Of a stretch of 64,000 bases of DNA, positions 52,261 to 60,685 are shown piece after piece. The stretch is from Planctomycetota bacterium (lineage in GTDB: Bacteria > Planctomycetota > UBA1135 > GCA-002686595). The first letter of the stretch is position 1, and each line of letters opens with the position of its first letter. The DNA is taken from positions 1 through 64,000 of the forward strand of contig JAKVCD010000025.1 of the NCBI GenBank assembly GCA_022446815.1, in the 5' to 3' direction. The notes under the pieces were generated by a model. It saw only the letters and a program-made list of their open reading frames with translations. It did not search any database and was not told where the DNA came from. A program made the translations under genes and the position numbers.

Positions 52261-52494
52261 ATGAGCACCACCACGACCACCAAGACCCTTGTCCCCGAAA
52301 AGATCTACGACATGCTCCTGAACGCGCGCACCGCCGACAAAGTCACCGTGCACTTCAAGGACGGTCGGGTCATCACCGGCGCGCTCATCTTCAACCCCTT
52401 CAAGGGCACCGGCCGTCTGATCGACGTCGAGAAGGAGTCCTCGATCGACTTCGCGATCGAGAACATCCGCGACCTACGCTTCAGCCGCGCCTAA
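52261..52494 (+). CDS. Small Sm/DUF6982-like beta-barrel protein
   Basis: A 77-residue protein. After a Thr-rich start, the segment DKVTVHFKDGRVITGALI reads as a short beta-barrel of the kind annotated DUF6982 or Sm-like, ending IDFAIENIRDLRF. Function unknown. It lies 20 bases after the NUDIX gene and its stop overlaps that of the convergent AhpD-like gene. Confidence 0.5.
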   Translation: MSTTTTTKTLVPEKIYDMLLNARTADKVTVHFKDGRVITGALIFNPFKGTGRLIDVEKESSIDFAIENIRDLRFSRA

Positions 52495-53081
52495 CGATCC
52501 GCGCTGGAGTCGGGATACGGGGGCATCTCCGGCTCGAGGTCGACGTGCACAGCGTCGGCGATGCGATTGATGTAGTTGAAGTACGAGCTCACCTGGATGA
52601 GGTCATGGATGGCCACATCATCTAGGCCGAGCGCACGGAGGGCTTGAACGTCTGCCTCCGTCATCCTCTGCGGGGAGCGAGTCAACTTCTCGGCATATTC
52701 ACAGAGCCCCTGCTCTCTTTGCGTGAGCTCTGCCGTCCGCCAACCCTCTATAACAGAGGCACTTAAGGCCGCTGCATCTCGGCTTGGCTCAGCCTTCTCG
52801 ACCTCTGCACGGAGGTCTGCGGCGTGCGCGTGCGTTCAGTAATGGCACTCATTAGCGACGCTCACGACCACAGCGACCAGCTCTCGCTCAGCGCGACTCA
52901 GGCCCCCTTGTGCGTGCGCTATGGCGCCGAAGTGTCTCATCGACGCGTCGAGGATCCCCGGCGCGAGGCTCATGCTCTGGACGATCTGGTAGACCCTCCC
53001 AGCGCGCGCGACTGCGGCCTCGTACTGGTCCTTGAGGGGCCCCTCCGCGTCCTCCGGAGAGATAGTCCTGATCCATGCCAT
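52491..53081 (-). CDS. AhpD-like peroxidase-related selenoprotein, CxxU (Sec82)
   Basis: A 197-codon frame with one internal TGA at 52838-52836. Before it: MAWIRTISPEDAEGPLKDQY and LSRAERELVAVVVSVANECHY, which is the carboxymuconolactone decarboxylase/AhpD fold up to the active-site helix. AhpD proteins have ECHYC here; the TGA replaces the second Cys, giving C79-H-Y-U82. After it the same frame continues with THAHAADLRAEV and the family C-terminus DDVAIHDLIQVSSYFNYINR for 114 residues. Total length is normal for the peroxidase-related group. Sec in the AhpD-like CxxU position is established in other bacteria. A hairpin suitable as SECIS follows. Likely role: thiol/selenol peroxidase or disulfide chemistry. 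It lies 12 bases after a ferritin-like gene. Confidence 0.87.
52800..52817 (-). promoter_or_regulatory. Putative bacterial SECIS hairpin (AhpD-like gene)
   Basis: Perfect 6-bp stem GACCTC / GAGGTC on the minus strand (52817-52812 with 52805-52800) and hexaloop CGTGCA. The loop begins 24 nt after the TGA and has G at its second position followed by U, as the bacterial SECIS consensus requires. Flanking GCC and GGC could extend the stem through an internal loop. Confidence 0.65.
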
Positions 53082-53093
53082 GGAGAGAGTCTA

Positions 53094-53564
53094 TCAGCGA
53101 GCGCGGGGGAGATTCTCCACCCAAGTGTCGAGGGTCTGGGCGTGCAGCTGCTTCAGTCGGTAGAGCCTCCCAAACTGCTCAGCCGCCTCGACGTCGCCAC
53201 CCTCTGCAAAGATCCGCTCAAATTCACGGTACCAGCGCGAGACCGCCTCTTCCGCTTCGCCGCAGGTCCGCAGCGCGAAGCGCGCCCCTGTGAGCAAGGT
53301 CGTGAGGGTCAGCCCCCACGCTGCCGCCCAACGACGCAAGCTCCAGCGCCGCGGTCGGGCTCCAAGTCTCTTGAGGAGTCCGCTCAGGATGGTGATCGCC
53401 TCTCGCTCCTCAGCGTGCATCCGTCGCAGGACTCCCTCGACCTCTGTCCCTGAGAGCCGCCAAGCCAACGAAGAGTAGGCCGTACGAGCGCCGAGCTCTG
53501 AGCGAAGGGCACCGCTCATCTCTTTGAGGACGCGCGCTTGGTCAGACTCTGCGAGGTGATTCAT
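53094..53564 (-). CDS. Hypothetical helical, ferritin-like protein
   Basis: A 156-residue protein that is almost all helix. The stretch RSELGARTAYSSLAWRLSG, then RMHAEEREAITILSGLLKR recalls the first two helices of a ferritin-like (rubrerythrin/Coq7/DUF892) bundle. The usual ExxH metal ligands are not complete (EEREA, then KQLHAQ), so metal binding is doubtful. A hydrophobic patch (AWGLTLTTLLTGARFAL) lies in the middle. It is just upstream of the AhpD-like selenoprotein in the same direction, which fits an oxidative-stress operon. Confidence 0.45.
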   Translation of the reverse strand: MNHLAESDQARVLKEMSGALRSELGARTAYSSLAWRLSGTEVEGVLRRMHAEEREAITILSGLLKRLGARPRRWSLRRWAAAWGLTLTTLLTGARFALRTCGEAEEAVSRWYREFERIFAEGGDVEAAEQFGRLYRLKQLHAQTLDTWVENLPRAR

Positions 53565-53680
53565 GAGAGGAGTGGCGCTGTTGGAGTCTGCACGATGCCA
53601 GACACCGACCTCGTTGTTGAGATCCGCCCTCTTTGAATGCTATCAGATCACCTCTTCGCCACTCCCATGCTGACGGCCCA

Positions 53681-54475
53681 GTGAACTTCCTCCTCGAATG
53701 CATCGGCTTTCCTCCTGACGCACAGGAAGCAGAGATCATCCAACGCGTCCTCAATGAGGGCGAGAGCGTTCCGTGGCGCGGACCTGAGGGGGAGCACTAT
53801 CGCCTGTCGGTCGCTGGCGGGCTAGAGCTCCGCCTCGATCGGGAAGAGGGTAGTGAGCACTGGTCGCTCTTGCCTTGGTACAGGGAGGAGTCGCGCTTGC
53901 GGGTCGCCCTCCGTGACCTCATCCATGTCCCCGACTCCCCCTTCGACATCCTGCTCGTCGGCTGGGCTGACCCGCCAGTTCGCGCGCTAGGCGAAGGGGA
54001 CGTCGAGGGCGGTGCCTACCTCTTCTCGACCTATCTCACGGACGCGCGCCGCCTGCCGCAGCGACTCCCGCAAGGACATGTCCTAGCGGTCAGCGTCTCT
54101 GGCTTCGCCGTCGACATCTCCTACCTAGGTCCGAACGATGGAGTGAGAGACCCGCGCATCCTCGACCTAGAAGCAGGCGCTTCGATTCAGCCTCTGGGCG
54201 GCGCTGGCTCTCCAGGCGGCTGCAACGAGGTCTCCCTGCGGATCCAAGAGGTCCGCCACATCCGCAACCCCCTCACAGGCCGCGACGTCGACATCCTGAG
54301 AGTCGACGCCCCCTCGAGAGCGCTCCACCTCTTCGTGAGCCCATGGGACCTCGAGCAAGCGGGGCTCCCCAAACCTCGGCCAGGAGACCGGATCGAGGGG
54401 GTCTTCTTCTTCAACGGCCGTATCGCGGGAGGTCTCCCCACCCGCAAGCGGCCGACGAAGCGCCCCTTCGGCTGA
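53681..54475 (+). CDS. Hypothetical protein
   Basis: About 264 residues from GTG at 53681 (MNFLLECIGFPPDA); an ATG at 53633 would add 16 residues. I do not recognise a family. The protein is soluble and has no signal peptide. It has a conserved-looking beginning (LLECIGFPPDAQEAEIIQRV), a beta-rich middle (LELRLDREEGSEHWSLLPWY) and a C-terminal RNPLTGRDVDILRVDAPSRA and GDRIEGVFFFNGRI. It ends eight bases before the convergent metalloprotease gene. Confidence 0.5.
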   Translation: MNFLLECIGFPPDAQEAEIIQRVLNEGESVPWRGPEGEHYRLSVAGGLELRLDREEGSEHWSLLPWYREESRLRVALRDLIHVPDSPFDILLVGWADPPVRALGEGDVEGGAYLFSTYLTDARRLPQRLPQGHVLAVSVSGFAVDISYLGPNDGVRDPRILDLEAGASIQPLGGAGSPGGCNEVSLRIQEVRHIRNPLTGRDVDILRVDAPSRALHLFVSPWDLEQAGLPKPRPGDRIEGVFFFNGRIAGGLPTRKRPTKRPFG

Positions 54476-54483
54476 GCAGCTTT

Positions 54484-55827
54484 TCAGCCGTCCTCTGCCG
54501 GCGTTTCTGAGGAGGCAGCAGCCGTCGCCCACTTCAAGGCGTCGATGACTGCGTCGATCTCTCCCTCTGCCGCCTCGGGTGTGGCCCAGGTGACGAGGAC
54601 GCGTTCCTTCACAGAGGCTCCAGGGAGGATGCGAGCGCCGTGGGCGCCGTCCTGACCTGCGAGCTTCGCGACGGCACCGTTCAAGGTGTTCTCGACGACA
54701 AGCTCCATCGTGCGCTCAAACTCCTCTGCCTCCTCCTCGCTGTCCCAGACGGTCACGAGGTGAAGTAAGTGCCCATCACCTTTCGAGAGGAGCGCCACGG
54801 AGTCACCGTCCCAGCCAGCCGCGGCGTCATTCGTGTACTTGATGCGCATCATCGACATCGGGTTGGAGAAGTCGATGGAGGGGTCACCATCTGCAAACTC
54901 TGTCACGAGGGAGAGCTGAAGCTCTCCGAAGACGTCCTCGTTCACGACAATCCATCCCTCTGGAAGCTCAGCGGTCGCGCGGACGACCTCGACCGGGTCG
55001 TCACGATCCTCAGGGGACCAATACTTCTCAGGGTGAAGGACCTGCTCCATCGAGACCGGCGGTGCAGTGAAGGCGCGCTCCAATGCGACGTTGGGATCAC
55101 GGATCTTCTCGTTCCGCCTGAGGTGCGTCCGCCCCGCAGCGAGGAAGCGCTGCCCAGCCATATAGGAGGCCATCATGGGCTTCCAGATCACGGTCGGCGT
55201 GTTTTGCAGGGACTCGGTCCCCATCTTGGAGAACTCCCGCATGGCCTCCGGGTTGAGCCTCGCCATGTTCTTCATGACCCAGCGGTTCATGAGCTCGTTG
55301 CCACTGCCTTCGACTACGCTCATGTAGGCACCGGTCCTGTCAGTGTGCCCGATGCGCTCCCTCAGCGCGCCGTCGAGGTCATAGAGCCTGTCATCCAAAG
55401 CGTGCGTAAGCTCGTGAGCGAGGATCGCCCGCGCGAGGTCGCCGCTGAAGCCCTGCATTAGATAGAAGCTCTTCGTGCCCGGGTCGTAGAAACCGCCGAC
55501 TTGCTCTTCTAAGAGCGTCATCGTGAGTTTCTCCAGGTCCGCGTCGTGAGGTAGAAGACCGAGGAGCTTCGCCATCCACTCGGAGTTCTGCATCGCGCCA
55601 TCGAGCTGCATCTCGTCCATGCGCTTCACGGCGTAACTAATGAGGTCGGCTTTGTCGGCGACCTGCACGCGTACAGGGTCAGCAAACTCGACGTTCCGGA
55701 GCTCTCCGACCTCCACCTGAATCGCAGCAGAGGTCTCTTCGAGGGCCTCCTGAGTCCAGTCGTCGCTTTCCACGGCGCCGCCGAGGAGTGCCGCAATAGT
55801 GATCGCAGAGCTGAGGTGAATGTTCAT
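54484..55827 (-). CDS. Secreted HExxH metalloprotease-like protein
   Basis: About 447 residues from ATG 55827, where a signal peptide begins (ITIAALLGGAVES). The zinc-binding HELTH is at residues 138-142 within LAHELTHALDDRL, and GGFYDPGTKSFYLM precedes it, as in gluzincin-like proteins; a downstream glutamate in VVEGSGNELMNRW could be the third ligand. The rest is unclassified. Probably periplasmic, substrate unknown. The frame is open further upstream, but that part has no coding character. Confidence 0.65.
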   Translation of the reverse strand: MNIHLSSAITIAALLGGAVESDDWTQEALEETSAAIQVEVGELRNVEFADPVRVQVADKADLISYAVKRMDEMQLDGAMQNSEWMAKLLGLLPHDADLEKLTMTLLEEQVGGFYDPGTKSFYLMQGFSGDLARAILAHELTHALDDRLYDLDGALRERIGHTDRTGAYMSVVEGSGNELMNRWVMKNMARLNPEAMREFSKMGTESLQNTPTVIWKPMMASYMAGQRFLAAGRTHLRRNEKIRDPNVALERAFTAPPVSMEQVLHPEKYWSPEDRDDPVEVVRATAELPEGWIVVNEDVFGELQLSLVTEFADGDPSIDFSNPMSMMRIKYTNDAAAGWDGDSVALLSKGDGHLLHLVTVWDSEEEAEEFERTMELVVENTLNGAVAKLAGQDGAHGARILPGASVKERVLVTWATPEAAEGEIDAVIDALKWATAAASSETPAEDG

Positions 55828-55995
55828 GTGAGTTCTTAGGTTTGAGAGGGACCCCCTCAGCCTACGAGAAGAAGTCCTGGGTAGGGAGTACGCGCTAAGA
55901 GGTCCTTCGTTTGATTCCAATCGGGCGCCTTGGCACGATCTCCACCCTGCGGGGCAGCGCGCCCCCACTCCCTCGACTATCTCCCCGGAGCCTGC

Positions 55996-57594
55996 GTGAG
56001 CCGCCTTCTTCGCCTGAGCCTTCTGTTCTCTCTCTTTCTGATCGCCGCTCCCCACGCGCTCGCTGAGGCGTCAGGGCTCTCCCTTGAGCCTGCAGCAGCG
56101 GTCATCGAAGAGGGCGAGATCTCTGGGATCGAAAAGGCCGCTGATGACTTCCTAGGAGGAATCAACACAAAGCTCGCCGCCGTCTTCTTCTGGGACGTGT
56201 GGTTCTGGGACAACGGGCAAGAGCAGGATACCCAGCTCCCCTTCACGGTCGCTTGGCTCGTCCTTGGTGCCATTTACTTCACGGTCCGGATGGGCTTCGT
56301 CCAGCTGCGGCTCTTCTGGCACGCGATCCGAATCACCAAGGGAGACTATGACGACCCCGAGGACGAAGGAGAGGTCAGCCACTTCCAAGCGCTGACCACG
56401 GCGCTCTCGGCCACCGTCGGCCTAGGGAACATCGCTGGTGTCGCCATCGCGATCTCGATCGGCGGGCCTGGCGCCACCGTGTGGATGATCTTCGCTGGCT
56501 TGCTCGGTATGGCGAGCAAGTTCACTGAATGCTCGCTCGGGCAGATGTATCGGCAGACTCGCTCTGACGGAAGCGTCATGGGCGGCGCGATGTACTACCT
56601 ATCCAATGGCCTGAGGGACATGGGGCTCGGTGGCCTCGGAAAGGTCTTAGCTGTCATGTTCGCCCTCCTCTGCATCGGCGGCTCCTTCGGCGGTGGCAAC
56701 AGCTTCCAGGTGAACCAGTCCCTGAACGCCCTGCAGGAGACGATCCCCTTCTTCGGCGAAAATCGCTGGGTTTACGGCGCGATCATGACCGTCTGTGTCG
56801 GGCTCGTAATCCTCGGAGGGCTCAAGCGCATCGCGCAGACCGCAGAGAAGATCGTCCCTGCGATGTGTGGCATCTATGTCGCTGCCTCTCTGGTCGTGAT
56901 CATCATGAACATCGCGGACATCCCCGCGGCGATCGGCATCATCATTGAAGGGGCTATGTCTCCCGCCGCAGGGCTCGGCGGCTTCATCGGCGTCCTCGTT
57001 ACGGGCTTCAAGCGCGCCGCCTTCTCCAACGAAGCCGGCATCGGCTCAGCGGCAATCGCGCACTCTGCAGCGAAGACCCCTTACCCTGTCCGTGAGGGAG
57101 TCGTGGCGCTCTTGGAGCCGTTCATCGACACCGTCGTGGTCTGCACCATGACCGCACTCGTGATCGTGGTGACCGGCGCCTATGACAGCACAAACCCCGA
57201 GTTCGCTCAGTACATCGCCGACAAGAACGGCGCAGGATTGACCTCTGTCGCCTTCTCCCAAGCGATCCCGTGGTTCCCATACGTGCTCTCAATCGCGGTC
57301 GTACTCTTCGCCTTCTCGACTATGATCTCATGGTCTTACTACGGCGAGCGCTGCTGGAGCTGGCTCTTCGGCGACAAGAGCGGGATGGCCTACAGGGTGA
57401 TCTTCCTGATCTTCACCTTCGCAGGCTCCATCATCACGGCCTCAAACGTCCTCGACTTCGGTGACCTGATGATCCTCGGCATGGCCCTCCCCAACGTCCT
57501 CGGCGTGCTGCTCCTCTCCGGCAAGGTCAAGAAGGCCCTCTCGGAGTACGAGGGCAAGCTCAACGCTGGAGAGTTCAAGGAGTTCAACGGCTGA
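55996..57594 (+). CDS. Sodium:alanine symporter (AGCS family)
   Basis: About 532 residues with roughly 11 membrane helices. Family blocks: FQALTTALSATVGLGNIAGV, GGPGATVWMIFAGLLGMASK, FTECSLGQMYR, GGAMYYLSNGL and NEAGIGSAAIAHSAAKT. It imports alanine or glycine with Na+, which fits the Na+ gradient made by Na+-NQR. An N-terminal signal-like segment (LLFSLFLIAAPHALA) plus about 60 residues precede the core, longer than the usual member. GTG 55996 is preferred over ATG 55930. Confidence 0.88.
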   Translation: MSRLLRLSLLFSLFLIAAPHALAEASGLSLEPAAAVIEEGEISGIEKAADDFLGGINTKLAAVFFWDVWFWDNGQEQDTQLPFTVAWLVLGAIYFTVRMGFVQLRLFWHAIRITKGDYDDPEDEGEVSHFQALTTALSATVGLGNIAGVAIAISIGGPGATVWMIFAGLLGMASKFTECSLGQMYRQTRSDGSVMGGAMYYLSNGLRDMGLGGLGKVLAVMFALLCIGGSFGGGNSFQVNQSLNALQETIPFFGENRWVYGAIMTVCVGLVILGGLKRIAQTAEKIVPAMCGIYVAASLVVIIMNIADIPAAIGIIIEGAMSPAAGLGGFIGVLVTGFKRAAFSNEAGIGSAAIAHSAAKTPYPVREGVVALLEPFIDTVVVCTMTALVIVVTGAYDSTNPEFAQYIADKNGAGLTSVAFSQAIPWFPYVLSIAVVLFAFSTMISWSYYGERCWSWLFGDKSGMAYRVIFLIFTFAGSIITASNVLDFGDLMILGMALPNVLGVLLLSGKVKKALSEYEGKLNAGEFKEFNG

Positions 57595-58730
57595 TGACCT
57601 CTCCCACTGTCGAGCAGGCCCCGATCGGGCCTGTCGACCTCGCGGCAGAGCGCGAGGCCGTCGGGCCTGAGCTCGAAGAGAAGATGCTCGAGTGCCTGCG
57701 CTCTGGAGCGTACGTACTCGGGCCCGAGGTGAAGGCCTTTGAGGCTGAGTTTGCCGCCTATCAGCGGACCGCCCACGCGCTCGGAGTCGCCTCAGGCACG
57801 GACGCGCTGATCCTCGGCCTGCGCGCGCTCGGCGTGGGCGTCTGTGATGGAGTCGTCACGAGCGCGTACACCTTCTTCGCCTCCGCCGGCACCATCGCTT
57901 GGATAGGAGCCCACCCGCAGCTCGTCGACGTCGACTACGACACAGGACTCATCACTCCCGAGGCCGCAGCGGCGGCCGTGGATGAGACGACCAAGTGCGT
58001 CCTCCCGGTCCACCTCTATGGCCAGCTCGTCGACGTCATGGGCTTCCGCGCCCTCGCGGACGAGGCGGGGATCGGTTTCCTCGAGGACGCTGCTCAGGCG
58101 CACGGTGCTGAGCGAGATGGCAAGCGCGCTGGCGAGGTCGGCGACGTGACAGCCTTCTCCTTCTACCCCACCAAGAACCTCGGCGCCCCTGGTGATGGCG
58201 GCGCGATCCTCACTCCCTCGGAGGAACTCGCCGCAAAGCTCGCCCAGCTTCGCGACCACGGCTCGAGGGAGAAATACCGTCACGACAGCGTCGGCACAAA
58301 CTCACGCCTAGCCTCTCTGCAGGCCTGCGCCTTGCGCACCAAGCTGCCGCACTTAGAGGCCTGGAACGATCGACGCGCATCCCTCGCAGCGATCTATGAC
58401 GAGCGCTTCACCGACGCTGACAAGGTCCGGCCGCTCACTCGCCAAGAGGGCACGCGACACGTCTACCACCAGTACTCCGTCAGGCTCCCAGCGGAGCTCA
58501 GAGACCGCGTGATTGAGCGCCTCCGCGAGCAGTCTATCTTTGCCGCCGTCCACTACCCGAGCCCCGTCCACCACCAGCCTGTGGCGGCTGAGTGGGGTTA
58601 TGGCCCGGACGCCTTCCCCAACGCAGCCCGGCTTGCGACCGAGATCCTGTGCCTCCCGGTCCACCCTTTCCTCACTGACGAGCAAGCTGAGCGTGTCGCT
58701 GAGGCCCTCCTAGACGCTCTTAAGGGCTGA
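57594..58730 (+). CDS. DegT/DnrJ/EryC1/StrS aminotransferase
   Basis: A 378-residue PLP enzyme of the sugar aminotransferase family. The PLP lysine is in SFYPTKNLGAPGDGGAI; GVASGTDALILGLRALGVG, PVHLYGQLVDV, FLEDAAQAHGAE and HYPSPVHHQP are further blocks. Typical products are amino-deoxysugars for surface glycans. The ATG overlaps the symporter stop by one base (TGATG), but function with the symporter is not obvious. Confidence 0.88.
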   Translation: MTSPTVEQAPIGPVDLAAEREAVGPELEEKMLECLRSGAYVLGPEVKAFEAEFAAYQRTAHALGVASGTDALILGLRALGVGVCDGVVTSAYTFFASAGTIAWIGAHPQLVDVDYDTGLITPEAAAAAVDETTKCVLPVHLYGQLVDVMGFRALADEAGIGFLEDAAQAHGAERDGKRAGEVGDVTAFSFYPTKNLGAPGDGGAILTPSEELAAKLAQLRDHGSREKYRHDSVGTNSRLASLQACALRTKLPHLEAWNDRRASLAAIYDERFTDADKVRPLTRQEGTRHVYHQYSVRLPAELRDRVIERLREQSIFAAVHYPSPVHHQPVAAEWGYGPDAFPNAARLATEILCLPVHPFLTDEQAERVAEALLDALKG

Positions 58731-58858
58731 TTTTAGGCAGACATCAAGCCTGAGGGCCGCAGAGGCCGATATCTAGGACCGACACTTCGCCCGCGCTGCG
58801 TGCGCCGTGCGGAATCCCTATCAGCCCCACTTCGGTCCCTCGCCGGTCTCCGGCTCCT

Positions 58859-59572
58859 ATGGCCATGAGCACAGCCTTTAAGACAGCCTCACTTTTCTCC
58901 CTCGGTCTCCTCGCAGTCGTTGGACTCTCAATCGATGACGTCCAAGCTGGGCAAGACGGACGCGGCGGAGGTCGCGGCAGAGGGCGCGGCCGTGTCCAAG
59001 CGCCCGCCATTGACACCTCGATCGAAGCTGAGCTCTTCAAGATCTGTGACCACGACGGGAACCAGTGGATCAGCTTCCGTGAGGCCAGCCACAGCCTCCT
59101 CTTCGACAGGGGCCAGTTCAGCCGGGTCGACGCGAACACTGACGGGAAGTTCAGCCGTCCGGAGTTCGACCTCTACTACACAGAGACGCTCGAGCGCACA
59201 GGCTCCTTCCCAGAGCCTCGCGCTCACACTTCAGAGCGCCCCACCCCTCCGACAGACAGAGGTGAAGCTGCGCCGGGGGGCCCTGCTCCGAAAGAAGAGA
59301 TCAACGCGGACAACGTCTTGTCCCTATTCAGCGAGCATCAAGCCCGCGCCGAGGGAGCGGACTCAGCCCCCCTCCCTCCGAGGATTCGAGGCCCGATCGC
59401 TCACTTTGATCGCTTGGACGTCACGAAGGACGGCAGCATCACCCTCGAAGACCTCGAGTGGCTGGCTAGGCCTGCGCACCTCGAAGTCCGCCTCTCCTCA
59501 GTCATCGCGATCCTCGACTCCAACTCCGACGGCGAGGTCTCCAGAGCAGAGTTCGACGCCGCGATGTTCTAA
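58859..59572 (+). CDS. Secreted EF-hand calcium-binding protein
   Basis: A 237-residue exported protein with a signal peptide (ASLFSLGLLAVVGLSIDDVQA), then a Gly/Arg-rich segment (GGGRGRGRGR), and two EF-hand pairs: DHDGNQWISFRE and DANTDGKFSRPE, later DVTKDGSITLED and DSNSDGEVSRAE. Each loop has Asp at positions 1, 3 or 5 and an acid at 12, so four Ca2+ sites are likely. A Pro-rich linker joins the pairs. EF-hand proteins of this type are common in planctomycetes. Role unknown. Confidence 0.78.
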   Translation: MAMSTAFKTASLFSLGLLAVVGLSIDDVQAGQDGRGGGRGRGRGRVQAPAIDTSIEAELFKICDHDGNQWISFREASHSLLFDRGQFSRVDANTDGKFSRPEFDLYYTETLERTGSFPEPRAHTSERPTPPTDRGEAAPGGPAPKEEINADNVLSLFSEHQARAEGADSAPLPPRIRGPIAHFDRLDVTKDGSITLEDLEWLARPAHLEVRLSSVIAILDSNSDGEVSRAEFDAAMF

Positions 59573-59584
59573 GCCGCGCCCTGC

Positions 59585-60685
59585 CTACAAGTAGGACACC
59601 AATGGCTCATGCCGAGGCGCTCCGCCCGCACCTGCGACGGAGAACGAGCCACCACCCTTGAGGGTCACGCCCGCGTACTCTCCTGTCCTTGAGAGGACGT
59701 AGAGCCGCAACGAGAACGCAGGGTCTCCCCCCTCATCCACGAGGGAGGGTTGCCATGAGGAGGCGCGACGAGCTTGGCGGCTCACCCGCGCCATAACCTC
59801 GAGCCCGGCCTCCGCGGGGCTCGCGCCCTGGCGCATGAGCTCGACGCACATCGCGCTCGCGTTGGAGAGGATGGCCGCCTCTCCGCGGCCTGTGGCGCCG
59901 GCGCTACCGACCTCGTTGTCGCAGTAGAGGCCAGCGCCGATGATCGGAGAGTCTCCCACTCGACCAGGGATCTTCCAGGAGAGCCCCGAGGTCGTCGTGG
60001 TGCAGCCGACGTCGCCTCTCCCGCTCAACACAGAGCAGTGAATGGTGCCTGTGACACGCTCTCCCTGAAACAACCTGCGAGCGAGGGTCTCGTCCTGCTC
60101 CGTCCAATTGGAGCCTGTCTCTTCTGGGTCCGTCTTCGGACGAGGCGGGAGGCGGTCGTCGCGATCGCTCATCGTCTCTTTCCAGCGCATCCAGATCTTT
60201 CGTGTCTCCTCGGTCAGGAGCTCCACGTGCGGATGGCCATGCGAGCGCGCGAACTTGTACGCGCCCTCGCCCACGATCATGCAGTGGTCCGTGCGCTCCA
60301 TGACGAGCCGCGCAACCTCTGAGGGGTAGAGGATGTTCTCGATGCACGCCACCGCACCTGAGTTGTGAGTCGCGCCGTCCATGACAGCAGCGTCGAGCTG
60401 GACCACGCCGTCCTCATTGGGGAGTCCCCCGAGGCCCACGGAGCGGTCTTTTGGGTCTGCCTCCACGACCTTCACGACCTCGATCGCAGCGTCGAGGGGC
60501 GCCGTCTCTGTGGTGACGCTCTCCCATGCGACCTTCATGCCTGCGAGGGCATTCTGGCTGCCGACCATCACAGGGCCCTCGGGTGCAGCGCTCGCCCTCG
60601 CGGCGCTCGCAGCTTGGCAGCCTAAGGTGCCTGCTATGACCCCTGCGCCGAGGAAGCCTCTGCGCGTCGGCTCGACCCCGCTCAC
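59585..60685 (-). CDS. N(4)-(beta-N-acetylglucosaminyl)-L-asparaginase (Ntn hydrolase)
   Basis: A 366-residue glycosylasparaginase with a twin-arginine signal (TRRGFLGAGVIAGTLGC). The Ntn nucleophile Thr is in GDVGCTTTTSGLSWKIPGRV, and GDSPIIGAGLYCDNEVGSAG plus GRGEAAI follow, as in the family. It autocleaves before the Thr and then releases Asn-linked GlcNAc. The Cys after the signal could make it a Tat-exported lipoprotein. It starts at the stop of mtnP with one-base overlap. Confidence 0.85.
   Translation of the reverse strand: MSGVEPTRRGFLGAGVIAGTLGCQAASAARASAAPEGPVMVGSQNALAGMKVAWESVTTETAPLDAAIEVVKVVEADPKDRSVGLGGLPNEDGVVQLDAAVMDGATHNSGAVACIENILYPSEVARLVMERTDHCMIVGEGAYKFARSHGHPHVELLTEETRKIWMRWKETMSDRDDRLPPRPKTDPEETGSNWTEQDETLARRLFQGERVTGTIHCSVLSGRGDVGCTTTTSGLSWKIPGRVGDSPIIGAGLYCDNEVGSAGATGRGEAAILSNASAMCVELMRQGASPAEAGLEVMARVSRQARRASSWQPSLVDEGGDPAFSLRLYVLSRTGEYAGVTLKGGGSFSVAGAGGAPRHEPLVSYL

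Noticed and set aside
52491-52685. A separate 64-residue gene
   Set aside because: It is the C-terminal part of the AhpD-like frame after the in-frame TGA, in the same frame and with the family's C-terminus.
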